Source of the DNA: JBKECP01 sp047974765
Lineage (GTDB): Bacteria > Pseudomonadota > Gammaproteobacteria > Pseudomonadales > Halieaceae
Length of the DNA: 64,000 nucleotides
Direction: 5' to 3'
NCBI GenBank assembly: GCA_047974765.1
Contig: JBKECP010000022.1
Coordinates: forward strand, 1 to 64,000
The notes beneath the pieces were generated by a model. The model had not been told where the DNA came from, made no database searches, and was given only the letters and a program-made list of their open reading frames with translations. The position numbers and the translations under genes are program-made. Every line of letters starts with the position of its first letter. Within the stretch, counting starts at the first letter, position 1. Below, piece by piece: positions 54,793 to 63,879 of the stretch.

Positions 54793-55059
54793 ATGGGAGA
54801 GCTAATGGGCAGCTGGTATGTCTACATGCTGGAGTGTGCTGATGGCAGCTTGTATACAGGTGTTGCCACCGATCTGATACGGCGGCTGGCTCAGCACAAT
54901 GGTGAGTTGGCAGGTGGGGCCAGCTATACCCGCAGCCGAAGGCCTGTGGTGTTGTGTTGGCATGAGATGGCGGTTGATCGCAGTAGTGCCCAGCGGCGGG
55001 AGGCCGAGATCAAAAAACTGCCGCGAACCCGCAAGCTCGCCTTGCTGGAAGATGCCTGA
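54793..55059 (+). CDS. GIY-YIG nuclease-superfamily protein (UPF0213/YhbQ-like)
   Basis: The 88-residue protein carries the GIY-YIG fold as WYVYMLECADGSLYTGV, with R and E later (DLIRRLAQHN ... REAEIKKL). It is one of the small single-domain proteins related to YhbQ. The ATG at 54793 has AAGGA upstream; ATG 54805 (MGSWYVYM) is also possible. The function is uncertain. Confidence 0.82.
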   Translation: MGELMGSWYVYMLECADGSLYTGVATDLIRRLAQHNGELAGGASYTRSRRPVVLCWHEMAVDRSSAQRREAEIKKLPRTRKLALLEDA

Positions 55060-55091
55060 AACAGTGCTGTTTCACGGTGAATCTGCTTGCT

Positions 55092-56996
55092 TCAGGCTTC
55101 TCCGACAAGTGCTTCCAGTGCCTCCTGCTGTGCCAGCCAGTCGGCTTCCAGTGCTTTGAGTTGAGTCGTTAACTGCCCCTCTTGCTGACTCAATTGGGCA
55201 ACCCGTTGGCGATCGCTGTAGAGGGCCGGATCGGAGAGTTCTGTTTGCAGGCTGGTGATGGCGCATTCCACTTCGGCCATTTCTTTTTCAATTTGGCTGA
55301 TCCGCTGGCGAATGGGGCGCAGCTGTTCGCGGGTGGCGGCAGCCTGCTGGCGCTGTTGGCGGCGCGAGCTGTTGTCATTTGTGGCGCTTTCTTTTTGCTG
55401 TCCGGGGTTGTTGTCGTTGCTGCTGCTGTAACTCGACAGTACCCAGCGCTCATAGGCGGCCAGGTCATCGCTGTATTCTTCAATGCGCCCTTCGTGTACC
55501 AGCAGTAGTTCGTCGCAGGTATTACGCAGCATGTGGCGGTCGTGGCTGACCAGTATCATCGCGCCTTCAAAATGTTGTAAGGCCATTTCAATGGCGTTGC
55601 GCATATCCAGGTCAAGGTGGTTGGTGGGCTCATCGAGCACCAGCAGATTGGGTTTTTGCCAAACTACCAGTGCCAGTGCCAGACGGGCTTTTTCACCACC
55701 GGAAAAAGCTTGAATGGAACTGGTGGCGGCATCGCCACGGAAATTGAAACCACCCAGGAAATCAAGCAACTCCTGCTCCCTGGCGTCTGGTGACATACGT
55801 TGTAAATGCAAAACAGCTGAGGCTGCCGGGTCGAGTGCTTCCAGCGTCTGCTGATGAAAATAGCCGATATGGCAGTGGGCGCCGCGTTGTACTTCACCTT
55901 CCAGCAGGGGCAGCTCACCCACCAGGCTTTTTAGCAGGGTGGATTTGCCGGCCCCGTTTTTACCCAGCAGGCCATAGCGACTACCTGGCCGCAATAACAG
56001 GTTGACCTTGCTCAGAACAATGCGGCCAGGATAGCCCAGCCGGGCTTCATCCAGACGCAGCAATGGATCAGAGGAACGCTCGGCGGTGGGGAAAGTGAAG
56101 CTAAAGACGGAATCAACATGGGCGGGGGCAACCCGCTGCATCCGTTCCAGCTCCTTGAGACGGCTTTGGGCTTGTCTGGCTTTAGTTGCCTTGGCCCGGA
56201 AGCGGCGTACAAAATCTTCGATATGGGCGATACGCTGCTGTTGTTTCTCGTGCTGTGCCTGTTGATTAAGCAGGCGCTCAGCGCGCTGCTGTTCAAATAA
56301 TGAATAGTTGCCTTTGTAGGGAATTAGTTGACCCTGTTCTATGTGCAGTACCCGCTCGCAGGTGGCGTCGATAAAATCGCGGTCGTGGGAAATTATCAGC
56401 AGGGTGCCGGTGTAGCGTTGCAACCACTGCTGCAACCAAAGGGTGGCATCCAGGTCAAGGTGGTTGGTGGGCTCATCCAGCAACAGCAAATCCGAGGGGG
56501 CCATTAGTGCGCGGGCCAGATTCAGACGAATACGCCAACCTCCGGAGAAATCTGAAACGGCCCGATGGCAGGCGTTGGTATCAAAACCGAGGCCGTCCAG
56601 CAGGCGTTGAACACGGCGTCCGGCACTATAGCCGTCGATGGTTTCCAGCTCACTGTGAAGGGTTGCGGTGGCGGCAAAGTCGCCGCGTTCTTCAAATTCT
56701 GCGATGCTGTCACGAAGAGCGGCCAGCTTGCGGTCTCCGCGCAATACGTATTCACCGGCGAGAGTGTCGCTGGCATCCACTTCCTGGGCCATATGAGCCA
56801 GGCGCAGATTATCGAGGCCTTCGATGCTGCCGGTATCTGCGCCCAGTTCACCCAGCAACAGGGCAAACAGGCTGGATTTGCCACTGCCGTTGGCGCCAAT
56901 TAAGGCCAGACGCTGTTGTGGCTGGATGGTTACCGAAGCCGATGACAGCAACAGGCGGCTGCCACGGCGCAGGCTGATATCGCGTAGTATGATCAT
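55092..56996 (-). CDS. ABC-F family ATPase (YheS-like)
   Basis: This 634-residue ribosome-associated ATPase, close in length to E. coli YheS, has two ABC domains: Walker A GANGSGKS and GKNGAGKS, signatures FSGGWRIRLNLARAL and FSGGEKARLALALVV, and both Walker B LLLDEPTNHLD. A linker (KQQQRIAHIEDFVRRFRAKATKARQAQSRLKELERM) lies between. A coiled-coil end follows the second domain. ATG 56996 starts the conserved IILRDISLRRG; the longer frame to 57068 is doubtful. It is divergent from the TIGR02444 gene. Confidence 0.9.
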   Translation of the reverse strand: MIILRDISLRRGSRLLLSSASVTIQPQQRLALIGANGSGKSSLFALLLGELGADTGSIEGLDNLRLAHMAQEVDASDTLAGEYVLRGDRKLAALRDSIAEFEERGDFAATATLHSELETIDGYSAGRRVQRLLDGLGFDTNACHRAVSDFSGGWRIRLNLARALMAPSDLLLLDEPTNHLDLDATLWLQQWLQRYTGTLLIISHDRDFIDATCERVLHIEQGQLIPYKGNYSLFEQQRAERLLNQQAQHEKQQQRIAHIEDFVRRFRAKATKARQAQSRLKELERMQRVAPAHVDSVFSFTFPTAERSSDPLLRLDEARLGYPGRIVLSKVNLLLRPGSRYGLLGKNGAGKSTLLKSLVGELPLLEGEVQRGAHCHIGYFHQQTLEALDPAASAVLHLQRMSPDAREQELLDFLGGFNFRGDAATSSIQAFSGGEKARLALALVVWQKPNLLVLDEPTNHLDLDMRNAIEMALQHFEGAMILVSHDRHMLRNTCDELLLVHEGRIEEYSDDLAAYERWVLSSYSSSNDNNPGQQKESATNDNSSRRQQRQQAAATREQLRPIRQRISQIEKEMAEVECAITSLQTELSDPALYSDRQRVAQLSQQEGQLTTQLKALEADWLAQQEALEALVGEA

Positions 56997-57055
56997 TTGG
57001 CGGCGCATTCTACCCGTACTCACCCATCCCCACCAGTATGAGGACGCATCTGCCA

Positions 57056-57514
57056 ATGGATAATGCACTGTGGCAGTTTTCCCTGTCGGTCTATCGCAAA
57101 CCGGCGGTGGAATCCTTTTGCCTGCACATTCAGGATCGTTACAACGTGGAGATTAACTATTTGCTTTACGGCGCCTGGCAGGCCAGTGTCGGTTACTGTG
57201 TGGATGAAGCACATATACAGGCATTGGCAAAAGCCATGGAACCCTGGCGGCGGGATGTGGTCATACCGCTGCGAACTTTACGATACGCCTGGCGTCAGCG
57301 TTTGGATGTAACTGACCTGCGTCGGCAAATCAAAGGCATTGAACTGGAAGCAGAAAAGCGTTTTCAGCAGCAGATCTGGCAGTTTAGTCAGCGTGTTGAG
57401 TTGCCGCTGGGTGCTCGCTTGACCACCAATTTACAGGCTGTCTTGCTGGCACAGGGCTTGGTCCATCACACAGCAGCGATGTTGGCAGATGAGCTGGCAA
57501 AACAGTTGGTATGA
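57056..57514 (+). CDS. TIGR02444/DUF2390 family protein
   Basis: The 152-residue helical protein fits the uncharacterised gammaproteobacterial DUF2390/TIGR02444 family (FSLSVYRKPAVESFCLHIQDRY ... NYLLYGAWQAS). It often lies beside the ABC-F gene in relatives, as here. No catalytic motif is seen. ATG 57056 has GAGGA 11 bases upstream; ATG 57038 is possible. Confidence 0.8.
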   Translation: MDNALWQFSLSVYRKPAVESFCLHIQDRYNVEINYLLYGAWQASVGYCVDEAHIQALAKAMEPWRRDVVIPLRTLRYAWRQRLDVTDLRRQIKGIELEAEKRFQQQIWQFSQRVELPLGARLTTNLQAVLLAQGLVHHTAAMLADELAKQLV

Positions 57515-57672
57515 GCGCTAATTGCCCAGGTGTTAACAGATAGCGCCAGTAGGGGTGGCCCAAGCGGGGTTCGCGGTAGTATGATCATGCCCCGTCTGAG
57601 CAGTCCTGTCCGTTAGAACCTGATTCGGTTCAAAGACAAGATCATCTATAAACCCGACAATGGAATCGTTTT

Positions 57673-58440
57673 ATGAAGAAGTATGTATTGCCGCTGGCTC
57701 TGGTTACAGCTACCTCCCTGACTGCCTGTAAACAGGAAAAGGCACCTGAAGAATCACAAGTTGCCGCAGCTCCGGCTGAACAACAGGTTGCGCTTGAATC
57801 AACGGCTTCGCGTCTGAGCTATGGTCTTGGCTTTGGTATGGGCCAGCGCATGGCTGATGACCCGGTTGAAATGAATGTCGATGCCTTTGCAGAGGGGCTG
57901 CGCGATGGACTCGATGGCAAGGAAGGTCGTATGACCATGGAAGAGATTCAGGCAGAAATGGATGCCTACCGTGAAAAAGCCGAAGCTGAGGCGATGGCTG
58001 CCCGTGAAGCTGAGGCAGCGGCCAATCTTGAAGCTGGCAAGCAGTTTTTAGCTGAAAACGCTGCCCGTGAAGGTGTTACTGTGACTGAATCCGGCCTGCA
58101 ATATGAAGTGCTGGTAGCGGGTGAAGGGGCAAAGCCGACTGCAGATGACACGGTTGATGTGCACTATACCGGAACCCTGGTTGATGGCACCGAGTTTGAT
58201 TCTTCACATAAATACAACCAGTCCATCCAGTTTGGTGTTGGCCAGGTGATTCCTGGTTGGACCGAAGCCCTGCAACTGATGCAGGTTGGTTCCAAATGGC
58301 GGATTGTAATCCCCTCCGATCTGGCCTATGGCCCCGGTGGTGCCGGTGGTGTGATTGGTCCCAATGCCACTTTGGTATTTGAGGTTGAGCTGCTGGATAT
58401 CGTCAAGCCTGAGACAGAAGGTGCTGACAGCGCACAATAA
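57673..58440 (+). CDS. FKBP-type peptidyl-prolyl isomerase, lipoprotein
   Basis: The 255-residue protein resembles FkpA/Mip: a lipobox LTAC (cysteine 19), an N-terminal dimerisation helix domain (SYGLGFGMGQRM ... FAEGLRDGLDGK) and a C-terminal FKBP fold (VHYTGTLVDGTEFDSS, VIPGWTEALQLMQVGSKW, IPSDLAYG). An unusually Ala/Glu-rich helix (EAEAMAAREAEAAANLEA) links the two. It is probably periplasmic and lipid-anchored. Confidence 0.9.
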   Translation: MKKYVLPLALVTATSLTACKQEKAPEESQVAAAPAEQQVALESTASRLSYGLGFGMGQRMADDPVEMNVDAFAEGLRDGLDGKEGRMTMEEIQAEMDAYREKAEAEAMAAREAEAAANLEAGKQFLAENAAREGVTVTESGLQYEVLVAGEGAKPTADDTVDVHYTGTLVDGTEFDSSHKYNQSIQFGVGQVIPGWTEALQLMQVGSKWRIVIPSDLAYGPGGAGGVIGPNATLVFEVELLDIVKPETEGADSAQ

Positions 58441-58486
58441 GCGCGCATTTACCCTGCATCGGTTCCGGCCTTGGCCGGGGAAACCC

Positions 58487-58957
58487 TTACACCGGCGCCA
58501 TCAGGCGCCGGTGTCGGTTGTGAAGCCCGGCAATCAGGCGGTCTTCCAGTGAAAATCGGGATTCAAGTGTTTCACCGAGCACTGAAATATCCCGTTCCCG
58601 CAGATCTTCGGATGCATTGGCCATATATTTTTCCTCGTAAGCGAGGATGACTTCTGTGGTGTCGGTAATGGCTGGCAGCAGCTCGGCTGCCAGTGTGGTA
58701 CTGCCATCATGGGCGTTGTCGGCTTCTTCAAGCAGGCGTACAAACACTTCAAAATGCCCGGCTGAAACATAGTCGATCAGCAGTTCACAGAGCCTGATTT
58801 GCTGCTCGTGGCAGGCTTCAGAAGACGGTGGATTATTAAAGATCCGGGTAATCAGTTTATTGTAGGCTGTCAGTAGTGCGCGCCGTTCGCGCAGCCAGTC
58901 TGGTAGCAGAGTTTCTACCGCATCAAAGCTTTCTCGCAGCTGTTCGTTGTTGTTCAT
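58487..58957 (-). CDS. rsd: Anti-sigma-70 factor Rsd/AlgQ
   Basis: The 156-residue protein binds the housekeeping sigma factor and shifts RNA polymerase toward other sigma factors; the Pseudomonas homologue is AlgQ. The opening (LRESFDAVETLLPDWLRERRALL) and YNKLI, CHEQQIRLCELLIDYVSAGHFEVF are typical. ATG 58957 is preceded by a G10 run at the ribosome-binding position. The frame stays open through this run to a TTG at 58993. Confidence 0.88.
   Translation of the reverse strand: MNNNEQLRESFDAVETLLPDWLRERRALLTAYNKLITRIFNNPPSSEACHEQQIRLCELLIDYVSAGHFEVFVRLLEEADNAHDGSTTLAAELLPAITDTTEVILAYEEKYMANASEDLRERDISVLGETLESRFSLEDRLIAGLHNRHRRLMAPV
58489..58514. terminator. Strong hairpin at convergent ends of fkbp and rsd
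   Basis: ACACCGGCGCC-ATCA-GGCGCCGGTGT is a perfect 11-bp stem. It overlaps the rsd stop codon. There is no T-run, so termination may rely on the stem or on Rho. Just before it, CCGGCC-TT-GGCCGG adds a second stem. Confidence 0.6.
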
Positions 58958-58961
58958 TATT

Positions 58962-58971
58962 CCCCCCCCCC
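58962..58971 (-). promoter_or_regulatory. G10 homopolymer at the rsd ribosome-binding position
   Basis: On the coding strand ten G residues are followed by AATA and the ATG. The run sits where the Shine-Dalgarno sequence should be. Such tracts change length by slippage, which could alter rsd translation. Confidence 0.6.
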
Positions 58972-59040
58972 GGAAGCAAAGCAGGCTCTGCAACAGCCCT
59001 TATATTTTGTCGGCCAGATCAAAATAACTTGAGTGTCACC

Positions 59041-59538
59041 CTAGCGGTGGCGCAACAGCTGCCAGACGCATAGCAGCAGCATCACAGCAAACAATAGCAG
59101 GGTCTGTTCTGGAATGCTCATACCCATAAAGGACCAGACAGTATCAGCACAATTGCCGTCACCCATCATCACCAGGCGAATCGTTTCTGAAAATGGCAGG
59201 GTTTCAAGCATGTATTCCAGGCTGGGTCCGCAGGCCGGTACCTGGTCCGCTGGCAGGTGTTGCAGCCAGACATGTCGTCCGGCCACAGCGGCGCCAAAGC
59301 CTGCACAGATTAAACACAGCAGCGCATAGATGCGCCGACCGCCGATACCCGGATTGTGCAAGGCTGCAACCAGGGCGAACAGGCCAACGCTAACTACACC
59401 TGCTCGCTGGGTCATACACAGCGGGCAGGGCGGCAGCCCGAGGTGCTGCTGTAGATAGAAGTAGGCAAACAGCATTGAAACCAGTGATAACAGGGCCAGT
59501 CCTGAAAAAACTCTGCGGGGGCTTAGGTATTGCAGCAT
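59041..59538 (-). CDS. dsbB: Disulfide bond formation protein DsbB
   Basis: The 165-residue inner-membrane protein reoxidises DsbA with quinone. It has four membrane helices and the first cysteine pair C38/C41 (PPCPLC). The second pair lies in the loop VPACGPSLEY ... GDGNCAD. The length is typical. It is one gene of the same strand run as acpH and gshA. Confidence 0.93.
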   Translation of the reverse strand: MLQYLSPRRVFSGLALLSLVSMLFAYFYLQQHLGLPPCPLCMTQRAGVVSVGLFALVAALHNPGIGGRRIYALLCLICAGFGAAVAGRHVWLQHLPADQVPACGPSLEYMLETLPFSETIRLVMMGDGNCADTVWSFMGMSIPEQTLLLFAVMLLLCVWQLLRHR

Positions 59539-59634
59539 GATAATGAATGTCCCTGAATAGCTAAATGGATAACTGAGAATTGATATTGTGGACCACAGTA
59601 GTGAAGATTACAGCCAGGAGTCATTGTGCGATAT

Positions 59635-60237
59635 TCAACCATTATTGATGCTCGATTGACCAGTGCGTTGATAAACAAAATCTGCCAGTAGTGGATAGAA
59701 CTGCAAAAAAGTTCTCTCTATGTCAGTGCGCAGCACTTGCAGCTGTTCCTCGAGCATTATTACAGCCTGTTCCTGTCGCAGGCGCTGGCCAATAATATAG
59801 CGGGCACTGGTTATGATGGTATCCCAGTATTGATAGCGGTTGAGCAGGTCATACTTGATCAGTCGGGTCAGCATGCGTAGTGAGTCATGGCTGAGTTTTT
59901 GCCTGGATGCCTGTAGTACCCGGTAAACTTCACGGTTGAAGTCAGCCAGGGCAAGGGTGCTGAACTGTGCCCAGTGATGGCTGAGATAGTAGTCGAAAGA
60001 CAGATCAGTGAGAATACCGGCATAACGGCGAATACTGGCTGGAAATGCCTGGCGTAATTGAAGCAGGAGCGGGTGTTCATCGGTAAAAGCGTCAATGGCA
60101 CGATGCAGTGCAATGCCGGCCTCGATATCCGGTTTGAAATCCCCCTTTAAATATCCTTTGCAATAATCACCTTCCAGTGCGCCAATTACCAGCCCCCGAT
60201 CAGGCCAGGCAAGATGAAAGTGCGCCAGAAAATTCAC
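59635..60237 (-). CDS. acpH: Acyl carrier protein phosphodiesterase
   Basis: This 200-residue enzyme removes 4'-phosphopantetheine from ACP. VNFLAHFHLAW, ALEGDYCKG, IALHRAIDAFTDEHP and TDLSFDYYLSHHW are characteristic, with the HD-type histidines. GTG 60237 begins the conserved sequence; the longer frame to 60357 is not supported. The end of gshA lies 22 bases upstream, so the two may be co-transcribed. Confidence 0.9.
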   Translation of the reverse strand: MNFLAHFHLAWPDRGLVIGALEGDYCKGYLKGDFKPDIEAGIALHRAIDAFTDEHPLLLQLRQAFPASIRRYAGILTDLSFDYYLSHHWAQFSTLALADFNREVYRVLQASRQKLSHDSLRMLTRLIKYDLLNRYQYWDTIITSARYIIGQRLRQEQAVIMLEEQLQVLRTDIERTFLQFYPLLADFVYQRTGQSSINNG

Positions 60238-60259
60238 AGCCCCGACCCCGGTCAGTGTT

Positions 60260-61846
60260 TCAGACTGTCTGATACTGGGTATAAAAACGGACCAGATAGT
60301 CTTTAAAGCCGATCTTGTCAGCCGCTTCAATATCGCGTTGAGCCAGTAGTGAATCATGACTTTGCCGGTCCAGACGGGCCTCGGCGGTTATATCAGGGGC
60401 TTCTGCGCGAAACTGCTGTGCCCACTGACGGCTGTAATTGAGGACATGCGGGAAATAGGGAATGTCCTGTTCCCGCAATTCTCTGAGCAGGCGCGCAGAA
60501 GGGGTCAGTTCGGCGTCCTCCACTTTAGCCTGTTGGAGGGCAACGGTATTGCGGTAGTTTTCACTGCCGTGCGCCATATCCAGTGCTGAAGCCGTAGCGG
60601 CAATAGCCTTGAGTAAGGTCAATGCCCATTCCTGTAAATCTCGCTCGCCTTCGGTAGTGCGCAGGCGCAGGCCGGGTTCACGACCGCGATTAACCACTTC
60701 GCGCAGATTGTTATCCATACAGGCCTGACTTAAATCATCGCAGGCAGGGCTGTCCTCAAGCAGGCAAAATAACAGGAAAGCGTCAATAAAGCGCATTTGC
60801 TGGGCGTCGATACCAACCGGGTTAAATGGTGAAACATCAATGCAGCGCACTTCAATGTATTCGATGCCGCCCCGGCGTAAGGCATGCAGTGGGGTTTCGC
60901 CTGAATAGGCGACCCGCTTGGGACGGATAGTGCTGTAAAACTCGTTTTCAATCTGTAGCAGGCTGTCATTGAGCTGCTGATAGTCACCCTTGTGACCGCT
61001 GGGAATATGGCGGTATTGCGGGTGGGGCTGCATGATGGCCTGGCGCAGTGTTTCAACATAGTTATCCAGTGAGTTATAGCAGACCCGCAAGTCGCGCTGG
61101 GCTGCACTGCTATAGCCCAGATCGCCCATTCGCAGCGCTGTAGCCCAGGGGCGATAGAGGGTATACCCCCTGGGATCAAGAGAGGCCAACCCCTGGTGGT
61201 CGCGTTTGTGTAAAAAGCTGGAGCAGAGAGCGGGCGAAGCACCAAAGAGATAAATCAGCAGCCAGGAATAACGATGAAAGTTGCGGATCAGGCCGAGATA
61301 GCGGTTACTGATCCAGTCTTGCAGGGAGCCATTGCCGCCAGCGCTCTGCCACTCCTGCTCCCAAAAGGCTCTGGGCATCGAAAAATTGTAGTGAATACCG
61401 GCAATGGTTTGCATGGCGCGGCCATAACGATGGCCAAGACCATAGCGATAGACGGTTTTCATTCGGGCCACATTGGAATTGCCGTAATGGGCAACGGGGA
61501 TACTGTTATCGCCCGCTACCACACAGGGCATACTGGCACACCAGAGCAGCTCATCATCCAGCCTTGTGTAGGTGTAGTGATGAATGTCAGTCAGTGTTTT
61601 GAGTGTATTGTCGATATTGCTGTCGACGGGAGTAATGAATTCCAGCAATGCTTCTGAGTAGTCAGTGGTAATAGATGAATGTGTCAGGGCTGAACCCAGG
61701 GCAGCCGGATGGGGAGTCTGGGCAATGTGGCCCTTGGGTGTTACCCGCAGGCTTTCTTTTTCCACACCGCGGGTGATCTGGCGTAGCAAGGCCAGTTGTT
61801 CTGGCTGGTTCAGGGCTTTGAGAGAGTGTTCAAAATGGGATGACAC
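60260..61846 (-). CDS. gshA: Glutamate-cysteine ligase
   Basis: This 528-residue enzyme makes gamma-glutamylcysteine, the first step of glutathione synthesis. GVEKESLRV near the N terminus, SGHKGDYQQLNDSLLQIENEFY, EVRCIDVSPFNPVGID are conserved. GTG at 61846 is preceded by GGAG. It complements the ChaC-like glutathione-degrading enzyme elsewhere in the window. Confidence 0.95.
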   Translation of the reverse strand: MSSHFEHSLKALNQPEQLALLRQITRGVEKESLRVTPKGHIAQTPHPAALGSALTHSSITTDYSEALLEFITPVDSNIDNTLKTLTDIHHYTYTRLDDELLWCASMPCVVAGDNSIPVAHYGNSNVARMKTVYRYGLGHRYGRAMQTIAGIHYNFSMPRAFWEQEWQSAGGNGSLQDWISNRYLGLIRNFHRYSWLLIYLFGASPALCSSFLHKRDHQGLASLDPRGYTLYRPWATALRMGDLGYSSAAQRDLRVCYNSLDNYVETLRQAIMQPHPQYRHIPSGHKGDYQQLNDSLLQIENEFYSTIRPKRVAYSGETPLHALRRGGIEYIEVRCIDVSPFNPVGIDAQQMRFIDAFLLFCLLEDSPACDDLSQACMDNNLREVVNRGREPGLRLRTTEGERDLQEWALTLLKAIAATASALDMAHGSENYRNTVALQQAKVEDAELTPSARLLRELREQDIPYFPHVLNYSRQWAQQFRAEAPDITAEARLDRQSHDSLLAQRDIEAADKIGFKDYLVRFYTQYQTV

Positions 61847-62058
61847 GGAGGCTCCTCTTGCGTGGGGGCGCCAAAGATGGTGTAAAGAAAGGCTGTTTGG
61901 CTGCCGCTATGGTTTGTAACCGGGTTTGTGACAGCCTGCCCAGAATTAAAGGGTTCCAAGTGTAGCCTTGTGTCGTCAGTGAATACAACTGGAGGAGGTG
62001 GTCACGGAATCGCTATTGAAGCGTTGTGTCGCAGCTTGGCTGCGGCTATGGTTCGCCT

Positions 62059-63780
62059 ATGAATAAGAAGATCCGACAAGTACGTTGTGCTGTTATGGCA
62101 GGCTTGCACAAATGGCTGGTATTGTCTGCTTTGTTGTGCAGCTGCGTTTTGCAGGCACGGGAAGCCTGTTTTGTGGCTGAACAGGCGCCGGGCGATGTTT
62201 TTCGTTTTCAGCCATCGGCAGCCCACGAAGCTCTGGCTGAAGCGATGCCAGAGGATGCGGTCATCAACTCCCTGCGCTTCCGGCGATTAGCAGTTTTCGA
62301 TGAAAGCGATAGCCGTGAAAACAGTACAATTTATCGCTGGGCCAATGATTTTCACTCAGTTACCCGGGAGTGGGTGCTGCGCGAGCAGTTACTGGTGACT
62401 GAGGGTGATCGTTATGAACGTCGTCGGCTGGAGGAATCTGAACGGATTCTGCGTCAGCTGAAGTTTATTTATGATGCCCGTGTGCGCCCCTGGCGGCGCT
62501 GTGGTGACCGGGTTGATCTGGAGATTGTTACCCGGGATATATGGACTTTTTTGCCCTCGGTGTCGCTTGGCCGCAGTGGAGGGCAGAATGACTGGTCTTT
62601 GGGGTTTCGGGATAGCAACTTCCTCGGTACCGGCAAGCAGGTACTAATGGAATATGACAGCGACGATGAGCGCTCAGGCTATACACTGGCCTATACCGAT
62701 CCGGCCCTGTTGGGCAGCCGCTGGCGTTTGCGAGCCCGTTATACGGACAACGATGATGGTTATGATCGTAATCTTCGCATCGAACGGCCTTTTTTTTCGA
62801 TTTACGAAAATTGGTCGGCAGGTGCTGAGGTCGGGGAGCTGAAGCTGGAGGAAAAGCTCTGGTCGCGCGGGGATGAAACGGCCGAATTTGATCACGAGCT
62901 GGATGTTTATCGCCTGTTTGGTGGTGTTGCCGCCAGTCCTGAGCCTGGGCGGCGGGTCAATCGCTGGTTGCTGGGCTATAACTATGAGCGACATAATTTT
63001 GATTTCAGTGATTCCGGCCTGCCACCGGCACAGCTGCCGCAGGACCGCACTTACAGCTATCCCTGGCTGGGCTATCAGTCGGTCGAGGATGAATTTGCCG
63101 AGCTGCATAATTTTGATTATCTGGGGCGCACTGAGGATGTTTTTGTTGGTGAGCGCTATCGCTGGAGTTTTGGTTATTCTACCGAGGGTATGGATGCCAC
63201 CCGTGATCAGATTGCTTTTGAGGGAAACTATGAAAACACCCTGCTGGCAGAGCAACAGCAATTATGGGTGATTGCGTCTACACTTGCTGGCTACTGGACG
63301 CTCGATGATGAATCTTTTGAAAATCTCTGGTGGCAGTTTGAAAGTCGTTATCACCTGAAGCACGGTGAACAATGGGCTTTTTATAGTGGTTTGCGACTGG
63401 ATTATACCGATGGCTTGACCGCCGACCGGCAGCTGGTATTGGGCGGTGACAATGGTTTGCGCGGTTATGATCGCAATTATCAGACAGGTGATCGTTCTTT
63501 CGTGCTCAACCTGGAGGAGCGTTATTATTCCAACTGGCACCCATTTCGCCTGGTGCGGGTGGGGGTGGCCGCTTTTGTTGATATTGGGCGGGCCTGGTAT
63601 GAAAACCGGGATAATGGTTCCAATGGTGATGTGCTGGCCAATGCGGGCTTTGGCTTGCGGCTGAATTCCAGTCGGGCTGAAAAAAGTGCCGTAGTACATG
63701 TGGATCTTGCCTTTCCCTTTGTCAGGGATGACGATGTTGACGATGTACAATTGTTGATTACGGTAAAAGAACGCTTTTGA
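62059..63780 (+). CDS. POTRA/Omp85-like outer membrane protein
   Basis: The roughly 573-residue protein has a leader (LVLSALLCSCVLQA), one POTRA-like segment (LREQLLVTEGDRYERRRLEESERILRQLKFIYDARV) and a C-terminal 16-strand-type barrel ending with phenylalanine (LLITVKERF). GGDNGLRGYDRN resembles the conserved loop (VRGY) of Omp85 and TpsB proteins. It is smaller than BamA or TamA and has no clear partner (no tpsA or tamB nearby). The start is uncertain (62059 or 62095). Confidence 0.7.
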   Translation: MNKKIRQVRCAVMAGLHKWLVLSALLCSCVLQAREACFVAEQAPGDVFRFQPSAAHEALAEAMPEDAVINSLRFRRLAVFDESDSRENSTIYRWANDFHSVTREWVLREQLLVTEGDRYERRRLEESERILRQLKFIYDARVRPWRRCGDRVDLEIVTRDIWTFLPSVSLGRSGGQNDWSLGFRDSNFLGTGKQVLMEYDSDDERSGYTLAYTDPALLGSRWRLRARYTDNDDGYDRNLRIERPFFSIYENWSAGAEVGELKLEEKLWSRGDETAEFDHELDVYRLFGGVAASPEPGRRVNRWLLGYNYERHNFDFSDSGLPPAQLPQDRTYSYPWLGYQSVEDEFAELHNFDYLGRTEDVFVGERYRWSFGYSTEGMDATRDQIAFEGNYENTLLAEQQQLWVIASTLAGYWTLDDESFENLWWQFESRYHLKHGEQWAFYSGLRLDYTDGLTADRQLVLGGDNGLRGYDRNYQTGDRSFVLNLEERYYSNWHPFRLVRVGVAAFVDIGRAWYENRDNGSNGDVLANAGFGLRLNSSRAEKSAVVHVDLAFPFVRDDDVDDVQLLITVKERF

Positions 63781-63879
63781 AAGCCAGTGCTATGGTGCTG
63801 CATTTTGCCTGGTGTGGTCCTGGTGGGCAGTTTCAAAAGATACTGGCAGAGCAATAAAACTCGGCAGGGAGACGGGGAT

